Counted from the stretch's first letter, positions 1 to 7,692 are shown. The stretch is 12,109 nucleotides of DNA from Actinomycetes bacterium (GCA_022600255.1 JAHZKU010000163.1:1-12109), one strand, 5' to 3'. The notes: generated by a model not told the origin, from the letters alone. Translations and numbers: made by a program.

Positions 1-12
1 CCGCCTGCGGCT

Positions 13-46
13 CGACAGAGAAAACTGAGGGAAGAACTCCCCTCAG
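13..46 (-). terminator. Intrinsic terminator after the DUF3566 gene
   Basis: Read on the minus strand, a perfect 7-bp stem CTGAGGG/CCCTCAG (window 40-46 pairing with 25-31) with an 8-nt loop is followed directly by TTTTCTCT. This is the form of a Rho-independent terminator. The TGA stop codon of the DUF3566 gene (43-45) lies inside the first arm, so termination is placed right at the end of translation. It probably ends the gyrB-gyrA-DUF3566 transcription unit. The stem and U-rich tail are seen directly; function is inferred. Confidence 0.75.
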
Positions 47-630
47 GAGTCGTCAGTCAGAGTCACCTGTAGTCCGCCAGTGATCCCGACCGCCAAGTTA
101 TACAGGAAGGCAAACAGCGTCACGAGGGCCGTGACCAGGATTACCTCAAGCAGCGCCAGGATCGCAGTTGTACCCACAACACGGGAGAAGGAGAACAGTT
201 CGCGGGCGTCGATCGCTTGCGGTCCGTCGCCAGCTACGTCGGAGACCGTGCTGGTGATCGAATCCAACGTGCCACTGGCGGAGAGCATGGCCCACAACAC
301 GGTGACGGCAACAATCATCACGACGCCGATCGCGATCGACAGCATGAAGGAGTTCTTCATCACCGACCAAGGATCCAGGTGCGTCACAAAGAGGTGTGCA
401 TGCCTCGTTTCTCTTGGCTGCGGGGCCGGGGCCTCAGCTCTGGACATGCTGGCCTCCTTGACTCCCGCGCTGGCAGCCTCTGAACTGGCGGATGTCTGCT
501 CGGCTTCGGCCTTTGTTGGCGGGGTGTCGCGGCGGACGGTTGGCGGACGGTCATCGTTTTCGTTGGTTGCCATGACGCGCGGCGCCTTATCTCCCGTTGA
601 GAGTGTTGGCCCAGATGGATTGGTGCTCAA
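43..630 (-). CDS. DUF3566 family transmembrane protein
   Basis: A 195-aa actinobacterial membrane protein of the DUF3566 family, the usual gene after gyrA (Rv0007 position in Mycobacterium tuberculosis). Residues 1-75 are a disordered, Pro/Ala/Glu/Ser-rich cytoplasmic arm. The conserved part starts near residue 77 (RHAHLFVTHLDPWSVMKNSF). It contains two membrane helices, about 94-117 and 152-180, joined by a loop of roughly 35 residues, and ends GGLQVTLTDDS. The start chosen is TTG at 630, because AGGAAGG lies 8 nt upstream; the ATG at 573 (MATNENDD) has a poorer ribosome-binding site but would lose only 19 disordered residues. No enzymatic motif is visible and the molecular function is unknown. 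A cell-envelope or division-related role has been suggested by others for this neighbourhood, but nothing here shows it. It follows gyrA by 134 bp and is followed by a terminator. Confidence 0.85.
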   Translation of the reverse strand: MSTNPSGPTLSTGDKAPRVMATNENDDRPPTVRRDTPPTKAEAEQTSASSEAASAGVKEASMSRAEAPAPQPRETRHAHLFVTHLDPWSVMKNSFMLSIAIGVVMIVAVTVLWAMLSASGTLDSITSTVSDVAGDGPQAIDARELFSFSRVVGTTAILALLEVILVTALVTLFAFLYNLAVGITGGLQVTLTDDS

Positions 631-764
631 CGCCTACCCCTTCCTTCATACAAACTCGCCAGTCTTACGTGACTCGCCCGGCTCCCCCTGGCGAGCGCTT
701 CGGGCGCAATGGACGCCCGAGTCTGCCTTATTGTCCACCAACGCTGGTGTTCCACCAAGACAGC
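631..764 (-). other. gyrA-DUF3566 spacer with tandem hairpins
   Basis: No gene is visible in this 134-bp spacer. It contains three short perfect inverted repeats: 673-678/690-695 (CTCGCC/GGCGAG), 700-706/714-720 (TCGGGCG/CGCCCGA, 7-nt loop) and 736-740/745-749 (CACCA/TGGTG). None is followed by a T-run on the minus strand, so they do not look like simple terminators. They could slow decay of or process the gyrA-DUF3566 transcript; this is inference. TCCACCAA occurs twice, at 734-741 and 751-758. Confidence 0.35.
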
Positions 765-3401
765 CTACGAGTCCTTCGACCGAGGCTTGCGGACATCCTC
801 GGCCAAGACCGCAGAATCGTCCTGCGAACTGATGCCGACATTACCGTCCGTTGTGGCTTCTTGTGTGGATTCGCCGACTTCCACTTCGACGCCCGCGCCG
901 GAGTCCGCGGCGACGGAATCGGGATCCTCCATCAGGTCGGCGGCCCGCGCCACCGCAACGACGGACTGGCCCTCCCCCAGTCCCATCAGGGAAACCCCCA
1001 TGGTGTCGCGGCCAGTGACTCGGATATCTGAAAGTGGCGAGCGAATCACGACCCCAGAGTCGGCAATCGCGAGCACCTCATCACCTTCCTCACAAACGAG
1101 AGCTCCCACGAGTCCGCCGCGTTCACTCACCAACCGCATGGCGCGCACGCCCTTGGTGTTCCGACCCTTGGTGGACCATTGCGAGACTTGGGTCCTCTTG
1201 CCAAAGCCGGCGTCGGTGATCGTGACGCAGAAGTTTTCGTCCGCTGCGACCTGCATCGACAACAGTTCGTCACCTTCGCCAAGGCGAATGCCGCCCACGC
1301 CGCTCGTGGAACGGCCCATCGGCCGCAACTGCTTGTTGTCTGCGGAAAATCTGACGGAATACCCCTTGCGGGAGACGAGGAGCAGATCTTCATCGGCATT
1401 GATGAGTTCTGCGGAAATCACCTCATCCGTTTCGGCCAGGTTGATCGCGATGATGCCCCCGGTGCGGGTGGAATCGTAGTCGCTCAACTCAGTCTTCTTG
1501 ACCCGACCCTCCCGAGTCGCCAGCGCCAGGTATGGGGCATCTTCGTAGGTGCGCAACGCCATGACCTGCGCGATTCCCTCATCGGGTTGGAACGCCAACA
1601 GATTCGCCACGTGCTGGCCCCGAGCGTCACGACCCGCCTCTGGGAGTTGATAGGCCTTCGCGCGGTAGACCCGACCCTTGGTCGTGAAGAACAACAACCA
1701 GTGGTGTGTTGTGGTCACGAAGAGGTGTTCCACCACATCATCAGCGCGCAGTTGTGCCCCCTTCACCCCGCGCCCGCCGCGGCGCTGCGACCGGTACCGG
1801 GCCAACGAGGTGCGCTTGGCATACCCAGATCTGGTGATGGTTACCACTACGTCCGTTTCGGCGATGAAGTCCTCATCAGCCATATCCCCTTCCCAAGGGG
1901 CAAAGTCGCTGCGGCGATCATCACCGTACTTCTGGACAATCTCGACCAGTTCCGCCGAGATAATCTCACGCTGGCGTTCGGGGCGCGCCAGAATGTCGTT
2001 CAAGTCCGCAATCTTGGCAACCAAATCCTCGTACTCGTCAAGGATCTTCTGTCGCTCCAGCGCGGCCAGTCGGCGCAACTGCATGTCCAGGATGGCCGTG
2101 GCTTGGATTTCATCAATCCCTAGGAGCTCCATCAAGCCGGTGCGCGCGTCCTCCACCGTAGGCGAGCGCCGAATCAACGCCACGACCTCATCGATCGCAT
2201 CGAGCGCCTTGAGATACCCCTGCAGGATATGGGCTCGTTCCTGGGCCTTCCGCAGCCGGAATCGGGTGCGCCGCTGTAAGACCTCAACCTGGTGGGTAAT
2301 CCAATAACGAATGAACTGATCCAGAGTCAAGGTGCGCGGCACCCCGTCGACTAGGGCCAGCATGTTGGCGCCGAACGTATCTTGCAGTTGGGTGTGCTTG
2401 TAGAGGTTGTTCAGCACCACCTGGGCAACCGCATCGCGTTTGAGTTCGATCACCAGGCGCATCCCGGTGCGCGAGGACGAGTCATCACGAACGTCCGAAA
2501 TACCCGCGATCTTTCCATCACCGACCAGCTCAGCGATCTTGAGCAAGAGGTTGTCCGGGTTCACCTGATAGGGCAGTTCAGTCACAATCAGGGACTGCCG
2601 ACCTCGACTATCCTCGTCCACATCTACGACGGCGCGCATCACGATGGATCCGCGACCTGTGCGGTAGGCACGATCGATGCCGCTGCGGCCCACGATCAGG
2701 CCGCCGGTGGGGAAGTCTGGACCCTTCACCCGCTCGAGCATCGCCTCTAGCGTGTCGGCGGCGCTGGCCTCGGGATTCTCCAATGCCCACAGGGCCGCGT
2801 CGGAGATCTCGCGCAAGTTGTGCGGAGGGATGTTCGTTGCCATCCCGACAGCGATTCCCGCCGAACCGTTCACCAACAGGTTAGGGAAACGCGCTGGCAA
2901 CACCACGGGTTCTTCGGTCTTGCCATCGTAGTTGGCCACGAAATCGACAGTTTCCTCGTCGATGTCGCGCACCATCTCCAGCGCCAACGGTGCCATGCGG
3001 CATTCGGTGTATCGCATAGCCGCAGCGGGATCGTTGCCCGGCGATCCGAAGTTCCCTTGGCCATCCACCAACGGGTATCGCAGGCTCCAAGGTTGGGCCA
3101 GTCGCACCAAGGTGTCGTAGATGGCGGTATCACCGTGCGGGTGGTACTGCCCCATCACATCGCCGACGACACGCGCACACTTGTTGTAGCCACGATCAGG
3201 TCGGTAGCCCCCGTCATACATCGCATAAATCACGCGACGGTGTACCGGTTTTAAGCCGTCACGGACATTGGGTAGCGCCCGTGACACGATCACACTCATG
3301 GCGTAGTCCATGTAGGACCGCTGCATCTCAAGCTGCAGGTCTACCGGCTCAATCCCGGAACGATGGCCACCGTCTTCGATGATTGTTGTTTCGTCAGGCA
3401 C
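765..3401 (-). CDS. gyrA: DNA gyrase subunit A
   Basis: The breakage-reunion subunit of DNA gyrase (878 aa), which with GyrB introduces negative supercoils using ATP. The N-terminal winged-helix/tower region carries the quinolone-resistance segment HPHGDTAIYD (residues 87-96) and the catalytic tyrosine Y131, preceded by R130 in AAAMRYTE. The position equivalent to E. coli Ser83 is Thr92 and the Asp87 equivalent is Asp96. The coiled-coil tower spans about 370-500. The GyrA box QRRGGRG is at 539-545, which separates gyrase from topoisomerase IV, and the beta-pinwheel wrapping domain runs to about 815. An acidic tail of about 60 residues ends RKPRSKDS. The start is GTG with GGAG 6 nt upstream, 14 bp after the gyrB stop, so the two subunits are co-transcribed. 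Length and sequence are typical of actinobacteria. Confidence 0.98.
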   Translation of the reverse strand: MPDETTIIEDGGHRSGIEPVDLQLEMQRSYMDYAMSVIVSRALPNVRDGLKPVHRRVIYAMYDGGYRPDRGYNKCARVVGDVMGQYHPHGDTAIYDTLVRLAQPWSLRYPLVDGQGNFGSPGNDPAAAMRYTECRMAPLALEMVRDIDEETVDFVANYDGKTEEPVVLPARFPNLLVNGSAGIAVGMATNIPPHNLREISDAALWALENPEASAADTLEAMLERVKGPDFPTGGLIVGRSGIDRAYRTGRGSIVMRAVVDVDEDSRGRQSLIVTELPYQVNPDNLLLKIAELVGDGKIAGISDVRDDSSSRTGMRLVIELKRDAVAQVVLNNLYKHTQLQDTFGANMLALVDGVPRTLTLDQFIRYWITHQVEVLQRRTRFRLRKAQERAHILQGYLKALDAIDEVVALIRRSPTVEDARTGLMELLGIDEIQATAILDMQLRRLAALERQKILDEYEDLVAKIADLNDILARPERQREIISAELVEIVQKYGDDRRSDFAPWEGDMADEDFIAETDVVVTITRSGYAKRTSLARYRSQRRGGRGVKGAQLRADDVVEHLFVTTTHHWLLFFTTKGRVYRAKAYQLPEAGRDARGQHVANLLAFQPDEGIAQVMALRTYEDAPYLALATREGRVKKTELSDYDSTRTGGIIAINLAETDEVISAELINADEDLLLVSRKGYSVRFSADNKQLRPMGRSTSGVGGIRLGEGDELLSMQVAADENFCVTITDAGFGKRTQVSQWSTKGRNTKGVRAMRLVSERGGLVGALVCEEGDEVLAIADSGVVIRSPLSDIRVTGRDTMGVSLMGLGEGQSVVAVARAADLMEDPDSVAADSGAGVEVEVGESTQEATTDGNVGISSQDDSAVLAEDVRKPRSKDS

Positions 3402-3415
3402 AAGAAACTCCAGCG

Positions 3416-5422
3416 TTAGATGTCAAGAAAGCGAACGTCGTGAGCGTTCCGTTGAATGAACGAGCGACGAGATTCGACGTCTTCCCCCATCAGCACGGAG
3501 AACATCTCATCAGCCTGTGCTGCATCATCGATCGTGACTTGCAGCAGCGTCCGGGTCTGCGGATCCATCGTGGTCTCCCACAGTTCATCCGCGTTCATCT
3601 CGCCGAGGCCCTTGTACCGCTGCACAGGGTCGTCCTTCGGGAGTTTTCCGCCCGCCGCCACACCAGCCTCGATCAAGGCGTCTCGCTCTCGATCTGAGTA
3701 GGCGTACTGCGGCGTGTCCCGCAGCCACTTGAGCTTGAACAGAGGCGGCTGCGCCAGGTACACGTGGCCCTCTTCCACCAATGGCTTCATGAACCGGAAT
3801 AGGAACGTCAACAGCAAAGTGCGGATGTGCTGGCCGTCCACATCAGCGTCGGCCATCAGAACGAGCTTGTAGTAACGCAACTGGTCGAGGTTGAACTCAT
3901 CCTGAACTCCACCACCCAGCGCAGAGATCAATGCCTGCACCTCGGTGTTAGCAAGCACCCGATCGATCCGAGCCTTCTCGACATTCAGGATCTTTCCGCG
4001 AATGGGGAGGATCGCTTGTGTTGCCGGGTCACGGCCGCTGCGGGCGCTACCCCCAGCGGAGTCACCCTCAACGATGTAAAGCTCGCACTCCTCCGGATTA
4101 CGCGAGGAGCAATCGACGAGCTTGCCGGGCAGCCCTGCTCCGCCTAGGAGGCCCTTGCGAGAGCGGGCTAGATCGCGCGCCTTGCGCGCAGCCAGCCGCA
4201 CCGAAGCCGCATCCACCGATTTGCGGGCGATCATCTTGCCCTCGGCGGGGTTCGCCTCGAACCAGGCACCAAGGTGTTCATTGACAATCTTCTGAACGAT
4301 GGCCTTGGCTTCAGTGTTGCCTAACTTGGCCTTCGTTTGCCCTTCAAACTGGGGTTCGGCCAACTTGACCGAGATGATGGCGGTCAGGCCTTCCCGGACA
4401 TCCTCCCCGCTGAGGTTAGGCTGCTTGTCCTTGAGCACCCCCCACTCGCGCGCAAACTTATTGACCAGGCTGGTCAGCGCGGACCGGAAGCCCTCTTCGT
4501 GGGTGCCACCGCCGGTTGTGTTTATGGTGTTCGCAAAGGTGTAGACAGATTCGGAGAACGTGTTGTTCCACTGCAGCGCCACCTCGGCACTGATCTGGTC
4601 GTCAGGCGAATCAGCCCCGAAGTGGATCACTGACGGATTGGACGCACCCTTGGCGACATTCAGATAGGTGACAAAATCCGCAATCCCGCCGGGGTAGCAG
4701 AAGGTCTGCTCTCGTAACGCCGGTTCCTGCGATTCGGCAACCTGTTCTTCGTCTCCCGCCGTTCCCTCCAATGAAACGTCGGCCACCTGAACCGGCCGTT
4801 CATCAATAATCGTTAGCGACAGCCCTTTGTTCAGAAACGCCATCTCCTGGAGGCGACGGGCCAATGTCTCAAAGTCGTAGTGGGTGGTCTCAAAGACGTC
4901 TGGATCGGCCCAGAATGTGACTCGGGTACCGGACGTCTGGGTGACCTCACCCTTGACTAGGTCGGCCTCCGGTGTTCCCAGCGCGTAACCCTGTCGCCAG
5001 ACGTACCCTTCGCGATTGATCTGCACCTCCAAGCGTCGGGAGAGTGCGTTCACCACCGAGACGCCGACACCATGCAGGCCACCGGAGACCTTGTAACCCT
5101 CCCCACCGAACTTGCCGCCAGCATGTAGCACGGTGAGCACGACCTCGACGGCCGGACGGTTCTCCTGCTCGTGGAGGTCTACGGGGATACCCCGGCCGTT
5201 GTCCTGCACTTCAACGCCACCGTCAGCGAGCAGTTTGACGGTGATGGTGTCGCAATGACCCGCCAGCGCTTCATCAACGGCGTTGTCGACAACCTCGTAG
5301 ACCAGGTGGTGTAGCCCTTTGGCACCGGTGGACCCGATGTACATTCCAGGGCGCTTCCGGACTGCCTCGAGTCCTTCCAGAACGGTAATCGCACTCGCGT
5401 CGTAGGACACACACACTCCCAT
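3416..5422 (-). CDS. gyrB: DNA gyrase subunit B
   Basis: The ATPase subunit of DNA gyrase, 668 aa from the chosen ATG. The GHKL ATPase domain shows the N box with E43 and N47 (YEVVDNAVDEA), DNGRGIP at 74-80 and the lid GGLHGVG at 114-120. The transducer domain has the QTKAKLGN K-loop at 362-369. The TOPRIM domain has EGDSAGG (E452) and the metal-binding DADVDG (525-530). It ends with the GyrA-binding region RYKGLGEMNADELWETTMD and RNAHDVRFLDI. A short acidic, probably flexible insert at about 210-240 is common in actinobacterial GyrB, and the long insertion of the E. coli protein is absent. The frame is open 26 codons further upstream, but that stretch is unlike GyrB and MGVCVSYDASAITVLEGL fits the family start. 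The ribosome-binding site is weak and lies in a predicted hairpin. gyrA follows after 14 bp. Confidence 0.97.
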   Translation of the reverse strand: MGVCVSYDASAITVLEGLEAVRKRPGMYIGSTGAKGLHHLVYEVVDNAVDEALAGHCDTITVKLLADGGVEVQDNGRGIPVDLHEQENRPAVEVVLTVLHAGGKFGGEGYKVSGGLHGVGVSVVNALSRRLEVQINREGYVWRQGYALGTPEADLVKGEVTQTSGTRVTFWADPDVFETTHYDFETLARRLQEMAFLNKGLSLTIIDERPVQVADVSLEGTAGDEEQVAESQEPALREQTFCYPGGIADFVTYLNVAKGASNPSVIHFGADSPDDQISAEVALQWNNTFSESVYTFANTINTTGGGTHEEGFRSALTSLVNKFAREWGVLKDKQPNLSGEDVREGLTAIISVKLAEPQFEGQTKAKLGNTEAKAIVQKIVNEHLGAWFEANPAEGKMIARKSVDAASVRLAARKARDLARSRKGLLGGAGLPGKLVDCSSRNPEECELYIVEGDSAGGSARSGRDPATQAILPIRGKILNVEKARIDRVLANTEVQALISALGGGVQDEFNLDQLRYYKLVLMADADVDGQHIRTLLLTFLFRFMKPLVEEGHVYLAQPPLFKLKWLRDTPQYAYSDRERDALIEAGVAAGGKLPKDDPVQRYKGLGEMNADELWETTMDPQTRTLLQVTIDDAAQADEMFSVLMGEDVESRRSFIQRNAHDVRFLDI

Positions 5423-5459
5423 TGGTTGCTGGCGCTCAACCGACGGATAGCAGCAACCA
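5423..5459 (-). promoter_or_regulatory. 9-bp hairpin abutting the gyrB start codon
   Basis: Perfect inverted repeat TGGTTGCTG (5423-5431) / CAGCAACCA (5451-5459) with a 19-nt loop. In the minus-strand RNA the stem closes directly before the gyrB AUG, so the ribosome-binding region would be partly paired. No strong Shine-Dalgarno is visible outside it. The repeat is seen directly; a role in translational control of gyrB is inference. Confidence 0.4.
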
Positions 5460-5582
5460 TCGCATCGGTGGGGTACTCGAGCGCACCCTGCAATCCGCAC
5501 CTAGCGCAATCACAAGACGTCAGACTCAACGACAAGCGTGTGAACCACTCCTTGACCAAATACGAACCAGAATCGGTAGCCA

Positions 5583-5598
5583 CAACAGAGATCTGTTG
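5583..5598. repeat. Inverted repeat just downstream of the gyrB promoter
   Basis: CAACAGAGATCTGTTG is a 7-bp perfect inverted repeat around a 2-bp centre. It falls about 10-25 nt downstream of the transcription start expected from the candidate promoter at 5615-5643. That is a normal place for a repressor operator; it could equally form a short hairpin at the 5' end of the leader RNA. No regulator is identifiable. Confidence 0.4.
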
Positions 5599-5614
5599 CC
5601 GCTAGCCAACGGTG

Positions 5615-5643
5615 ATTATTTGATCGCGGACAGGCGCACCCAA
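5615..5643 (-). promoter_or_regulatory. Candidate gyrB-gyrA promoter
   Basis: On the minus strand a -35 element TTGGGT (5638-5643) and a -10 element AATAAT (5615-5620, one mismatch to TATAAT) are separated by exactly 17 bp. The predicted start site lies near 5608, leaving a leader of about 185 nt before the gyrB ATG. It is the best promoter match I found in the gap, but it was found by eye and has no experimental support. Confidence 0.5.
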
Positions 5644-5658
5644 CTCGCTCCCACGAGA

Positions 5659-5671
5659 CCCTAGTCTAGGG
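5659..5671. repeat. Palindrome CCCTAGTCTAGGG upstream of the gyrB promoter
   Basis: A 13-bp perfect palindrome with a single central base, 16 bp upstream of the candidate -35 element. Its length and position suit a regulator binding site. The stop codon of the possible small ORF ending at 5666 lies within it. Confidence 0.35.
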
Positions 5672-5824
5672 GGTAGCAAGAGCCGTGCCTAATACCGAGG
5701 CCCCTAGAAGCGCCGCTATCGTGAAAAATCCCAGGTAAGCACCCCCCCCACCAACCAAATACTTCAACGCGGCAAGGGCGATTCCTATGTCGTCTAGCGG
5801 CGTCGGCCCGACTGGACCCGCCAC
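5666..5824 (-). CDS. Possible small hydrophobic protein (52 codons)
   Basis: An unrecognised small reading frame from GTG 5824 to TAG 5666. It overlaps the last 31 nt of dciA in another frame. The predicted peptide begins MAGPVGPTPLDDIGIALAAL, contains a GGGG stretch encoded by the G8 run, and ends ASVLGTALATP. It is almost wholly hydrophobic after residue 12, as a one- or two-helix membrane peptide would be. Against it: no clear Shine-Dalgarno, several codons that are rare in GC-rich genes (ATA, CTA, TTA, GTA), and no recognisable family. It may be a chance open stretch in GC-rich DNA. Confidence 0.2.
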   Translation of the reverse strand: MAGPVGPTPLDDIGIALAALKYLVGGGGAYLGFFTIAALLGASVLGTALATP

Positions 5825-6402
5825 CGACCGGACTTTTTGCGGCCAGCCCTGCGCACCACAATCTCTGTCACCAAGTCTTCGCCAAGTTCTTCCCGAATCC
5901 GGCGCTTGATGGTTTCGGCCTGGTACTCCATCGTGGATTCCCAGCCCGGCGAGTCAGCTGTGACGGTCAACCGGCCCCCGCCCTGTTCGAACTGCTCGTA
6001 TCCGTCGGCCGAGACATGGCTGGCCACCAGCTCACCAACGATCTCCGCCCACCGACCCGTTAATCCCGCGACAGTCAGGTTTGCTTTGACACCGGTTTGC
6101 CGGACCCAGGAGCCCATGGCCGCGTCTAGCGGTTGCGGATCGCGCAGATCTGAACCCGAACCGGAAAACTGCACGCCAGTAGTGGGGGTTGTATACCTGG
6201 CGCGCCGACTGGTGCGCGCCTTTGATTTCTCACGCGGCCGCAGTCGGACGCGAGCCAGCGCCACCTCAGCGGGGTCGATCCCGGGATCGTCAGGTGACGC
6301 GAGTGAACCCGCATCGGCGGGCAAGTCGGTCTCTCCTCGCGGTTCCGGCGATACGACCGCAGGCAGCAAGGACTCTTGACCTGCCATCGGTTCAGTTGCC
6401 AT
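5794..6402 (-). CDS. dciA: DciA-type replicative helicase operator (DUF721)
   Basis: A 202-aa DUF721 protein. The actinobacterial member (Rv0004) is known as DciA, which interacts with the DnaB replicative helicase and supports initiation in bacteria that lack DnaC/DnaI loaders. Residues 1-90 are low-complexity and basic around 51-70 (RVRLRPREKSKARTSRRAR). The DUF721 domain spans about 94-184 and contains the conserved tryptophan W118 in LTGRWAEIVG, then VTADSPGWESTMEYQAETIKRRI. The C terminus is basic (RRAGRKKSGRW...RRR). The ATG at 6402 was chosen because GGGAAAGG lies 8 nt upstream; a GTG at 6432 in the same frame has no good ribosome-binding site. It sits 156 bp after recF. Fairly confident of family; the helicase role comes from family knowledge. 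Confidence 0.88.
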   Translation of the reverse strand: MATEPMAGQESLLPAVVSPEPRGETDLPADAGSLASPDDPGIDPAEVALARVRLRPREKSKARTSRRARYTTPTTGVQFSGSGSDLRDPQPLDAAMGSWVRQTGVKANLTVAGLTGRWAEIVGELVASHVSADGYEQFEQGGGRLTVTADSPGWESTMEYQAETIKRRIREELGEDLVTEIVVRRAGRKKSGRWRVQSGRRR

Positions 6403-6558
6403 CGCCACTACCTTTCCCAAAACCTGCGCCACCGTGAGCTACTCAGTGAGTTTGCCTGATTACCCTTGGGCGTTGTCGGCCCGAAGGCAGGCAAGATTAC
6501 CACTCCCGATTCTGCCCCATCTAAGGGACGAGCAGTAGGCAAGAGCGGGCCGGACTCA

Positions 6559-7692
6559 TCATTTGCCGGCTGAAATGTGCGTCTCGCCAGCCGACTTGGC
6601 AACCTCGAAGCGCTGGCCGCCCAAACCGGTGGGAATATCCGCCGCAACGGCAGCAGTGATCAGTACCTGATCGGCGGACGAGACACTGTGGGCCAGTCGC
6701 TCCCGGCGTTGACTGTCGAGTTCAGCAAAGACGTCGTCCAAGACGAGGATCGGATGATCTTGCGTGATTTCGGTGATCACTGAGAAGGACGCCATTCGTA
6801 GTGCCAGGCAAATAGACCAAGATTCGCCGTGACTCGCAAACCCCTTGGCAAGGGTGCCGTCCAAACTGATCTCCAAGTCATCGCGATGCGGCCCGACAAG
6901 TGTCACCCCGCGCGCCAACTCAGCGCTGCGCTGGGCAAGCAGCGCCACCCGCAGGGCCGCGGCGACGTCCTCGGAGTTGCGCAAGTCCTGAGTTTCCCCC
7001 GTAGAGGAGCGATATTCGGCTGTCAGCTCTGCCGGGATCGGACTGATCTGCTGATATGCGGTTTTCAGCGCTGGTGCTAACCATCGCAGCGCGTTGAGCC
7101 GCCCCAACATCAGTTCGGTTCCGGCCGCAATTAGTTGTTCATCCCAGGCCGCCAAGGATGCGGAGATTGCATCGGACCCCCGTCCGGCGCTGGAGCGCAA
7201 CAGCGCATTGCGCTGCTTCAGGACTCGTTCGTAGTCAAGTCTGAGCCCGGCGTAGCGAGGCGCGACCTGGACCATCAGTTCGTCCAAGAATCGGCGCCGC
7301 TCACTTGGGTCGCCGCGGACTAGGCGCAGGTCCTCTGGAGCGAACACCACACACCGGATGTTGCCGAGAGCCTCACGAATCCGGGGGACTCGGTTCTTGT
7401 TCACACGAGCTTGGTTGGCACCAGTGCGGTTCAGGGTTACCTCAACCGAAATCGGTCTGGAGTCGACTTTTGCAGCCACCTGAATCAGCGCCGCCTCACG
7501 TCCCTGCCGAATCAACGCCGCATCCGAGGAGACCCGGTGACTGGACAACGTGGCAACGTAGCCAATCGCTTCCACGAGGTTGGTCTTGCCTTGCCCGTTG
7601 GGCCCAACCAGCACGCTGGGCCCACTGGGCAACTCCAGGGATGCCTTGCCGTAGGACCGAAAATCTGTGAGGGCTATGTGGGATACCCACAT
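6559..7692 (-). CDS. recF: DNA replication/repair ATPase RecF
   Basis: RecF, an SMC/ABC-like ATPase of the RecFOR pathway, helps load RecA at single-strand gaps. The 377-aa protein starts MWVSHIALTDFRSYGKASLE. Walker A is GPNGQGKT (30-37), the RecF motif FAPEDLRLVRGDPSERRRFLD is near 117-137, the ABC signature is SHGES (287-291) and Walker B ILVLDD (315-320) is followed by the D-loop AELD. SHGESW in place of the proteobacterial SQGQ is typical of actinobacteria. ATG 7692 lies 9 bp after the dnaN stop, so translation is probably coupled to dnaN; the Shine-Dalgarno is weak and lies at the end of dnaN. Confidence 0.97.
   Translation of the reverse strand: MWVSHIALTDFRSYGKASLELPSGPSVLVGPNGQGKTNLVEAIGYVATLSSHRVSSDAALIRQGREAALIQVAAKVDSRPISVEVTLNRTGANQARVNKNRVPRIREALGNIRCVVFAPEDLRLVRGDPSERRRFLDELMVQVAPRYAGLRLDYERVLKQRNALLRSSAGRGSDAISASLAAWDEQLIAAGTELMLGRLNALRWLAPALKTAYQQISPIPAELTAEYRSSTGETQDLRNSEDVAAALRVALLAQRSAELARGVTLVGPHRDDLEISLDGTLAKGFASHGESWSICLALRMASFSVITEITQDHPILVLDDVFAELDSQRRERLAHSVSSADQVLITAAVAADIPTGLGGQRFEVAKSAGETHISAGK

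Larger units (their letters stand above)
5423..5793 (-). promoter_or_regulatory. gyrB upstream region (leader and promoter)
   Basis: This 371-bp region between dciA and gyrB holds no conventional gene. It contains a candidate sigma70-type promoter (5615-5643), two palindromes (5583-5598 and 5659-5671), a C8 homopolymer (5742-5749), a hairpin at the gyrB start and a possible small ORF (5666-5824). The leader from the predicted start site to the gyrB ATG would be about 185 nt. gyrBA is supercoiling-regulated in many bacteria, so a control region of this size fits, though no mechanism can be read directly. Confidence 0.5.

Noticed and set aside
87..96. GyrA Thr92 at the quinolone-resistance Ser83 position (coordinates given as residues)
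   Set aside because: Thr is a normal wild-type residue at this site in several bacteria and the Asp87 equivalent is kept, so it is not evidence of selected resistance.
731..739. TTGTCCACC, a one-mismatch DnaA box upstream of the DUF3566 gene
   Set aside because: It is isolated, over 8 kb from the cluster, with the usually fixed last A missing; single near-matches are expected by chance.
1179..2123. 314-codon open frame on the plus strand opposite gyrA
   Set aside because: It is antisense to conserved GyrA coding sequence and has no family features; such frames are expected opposite GC-rich genes.
5179..5583. 134-codon minus-strand frame covering the gyrB leader and 5' end
   Set aside because: Most of it overlaps the gyrB ATPase domain in another frame; the part in the leader has no domain or clear start signal.
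6403..6558. recF-dciA gap, searched for a small gene or promoter
   Set aside because: Only a 12-codon frame overlapping the recF stop and weak hairpins were seen; no convincing promoter or gene.
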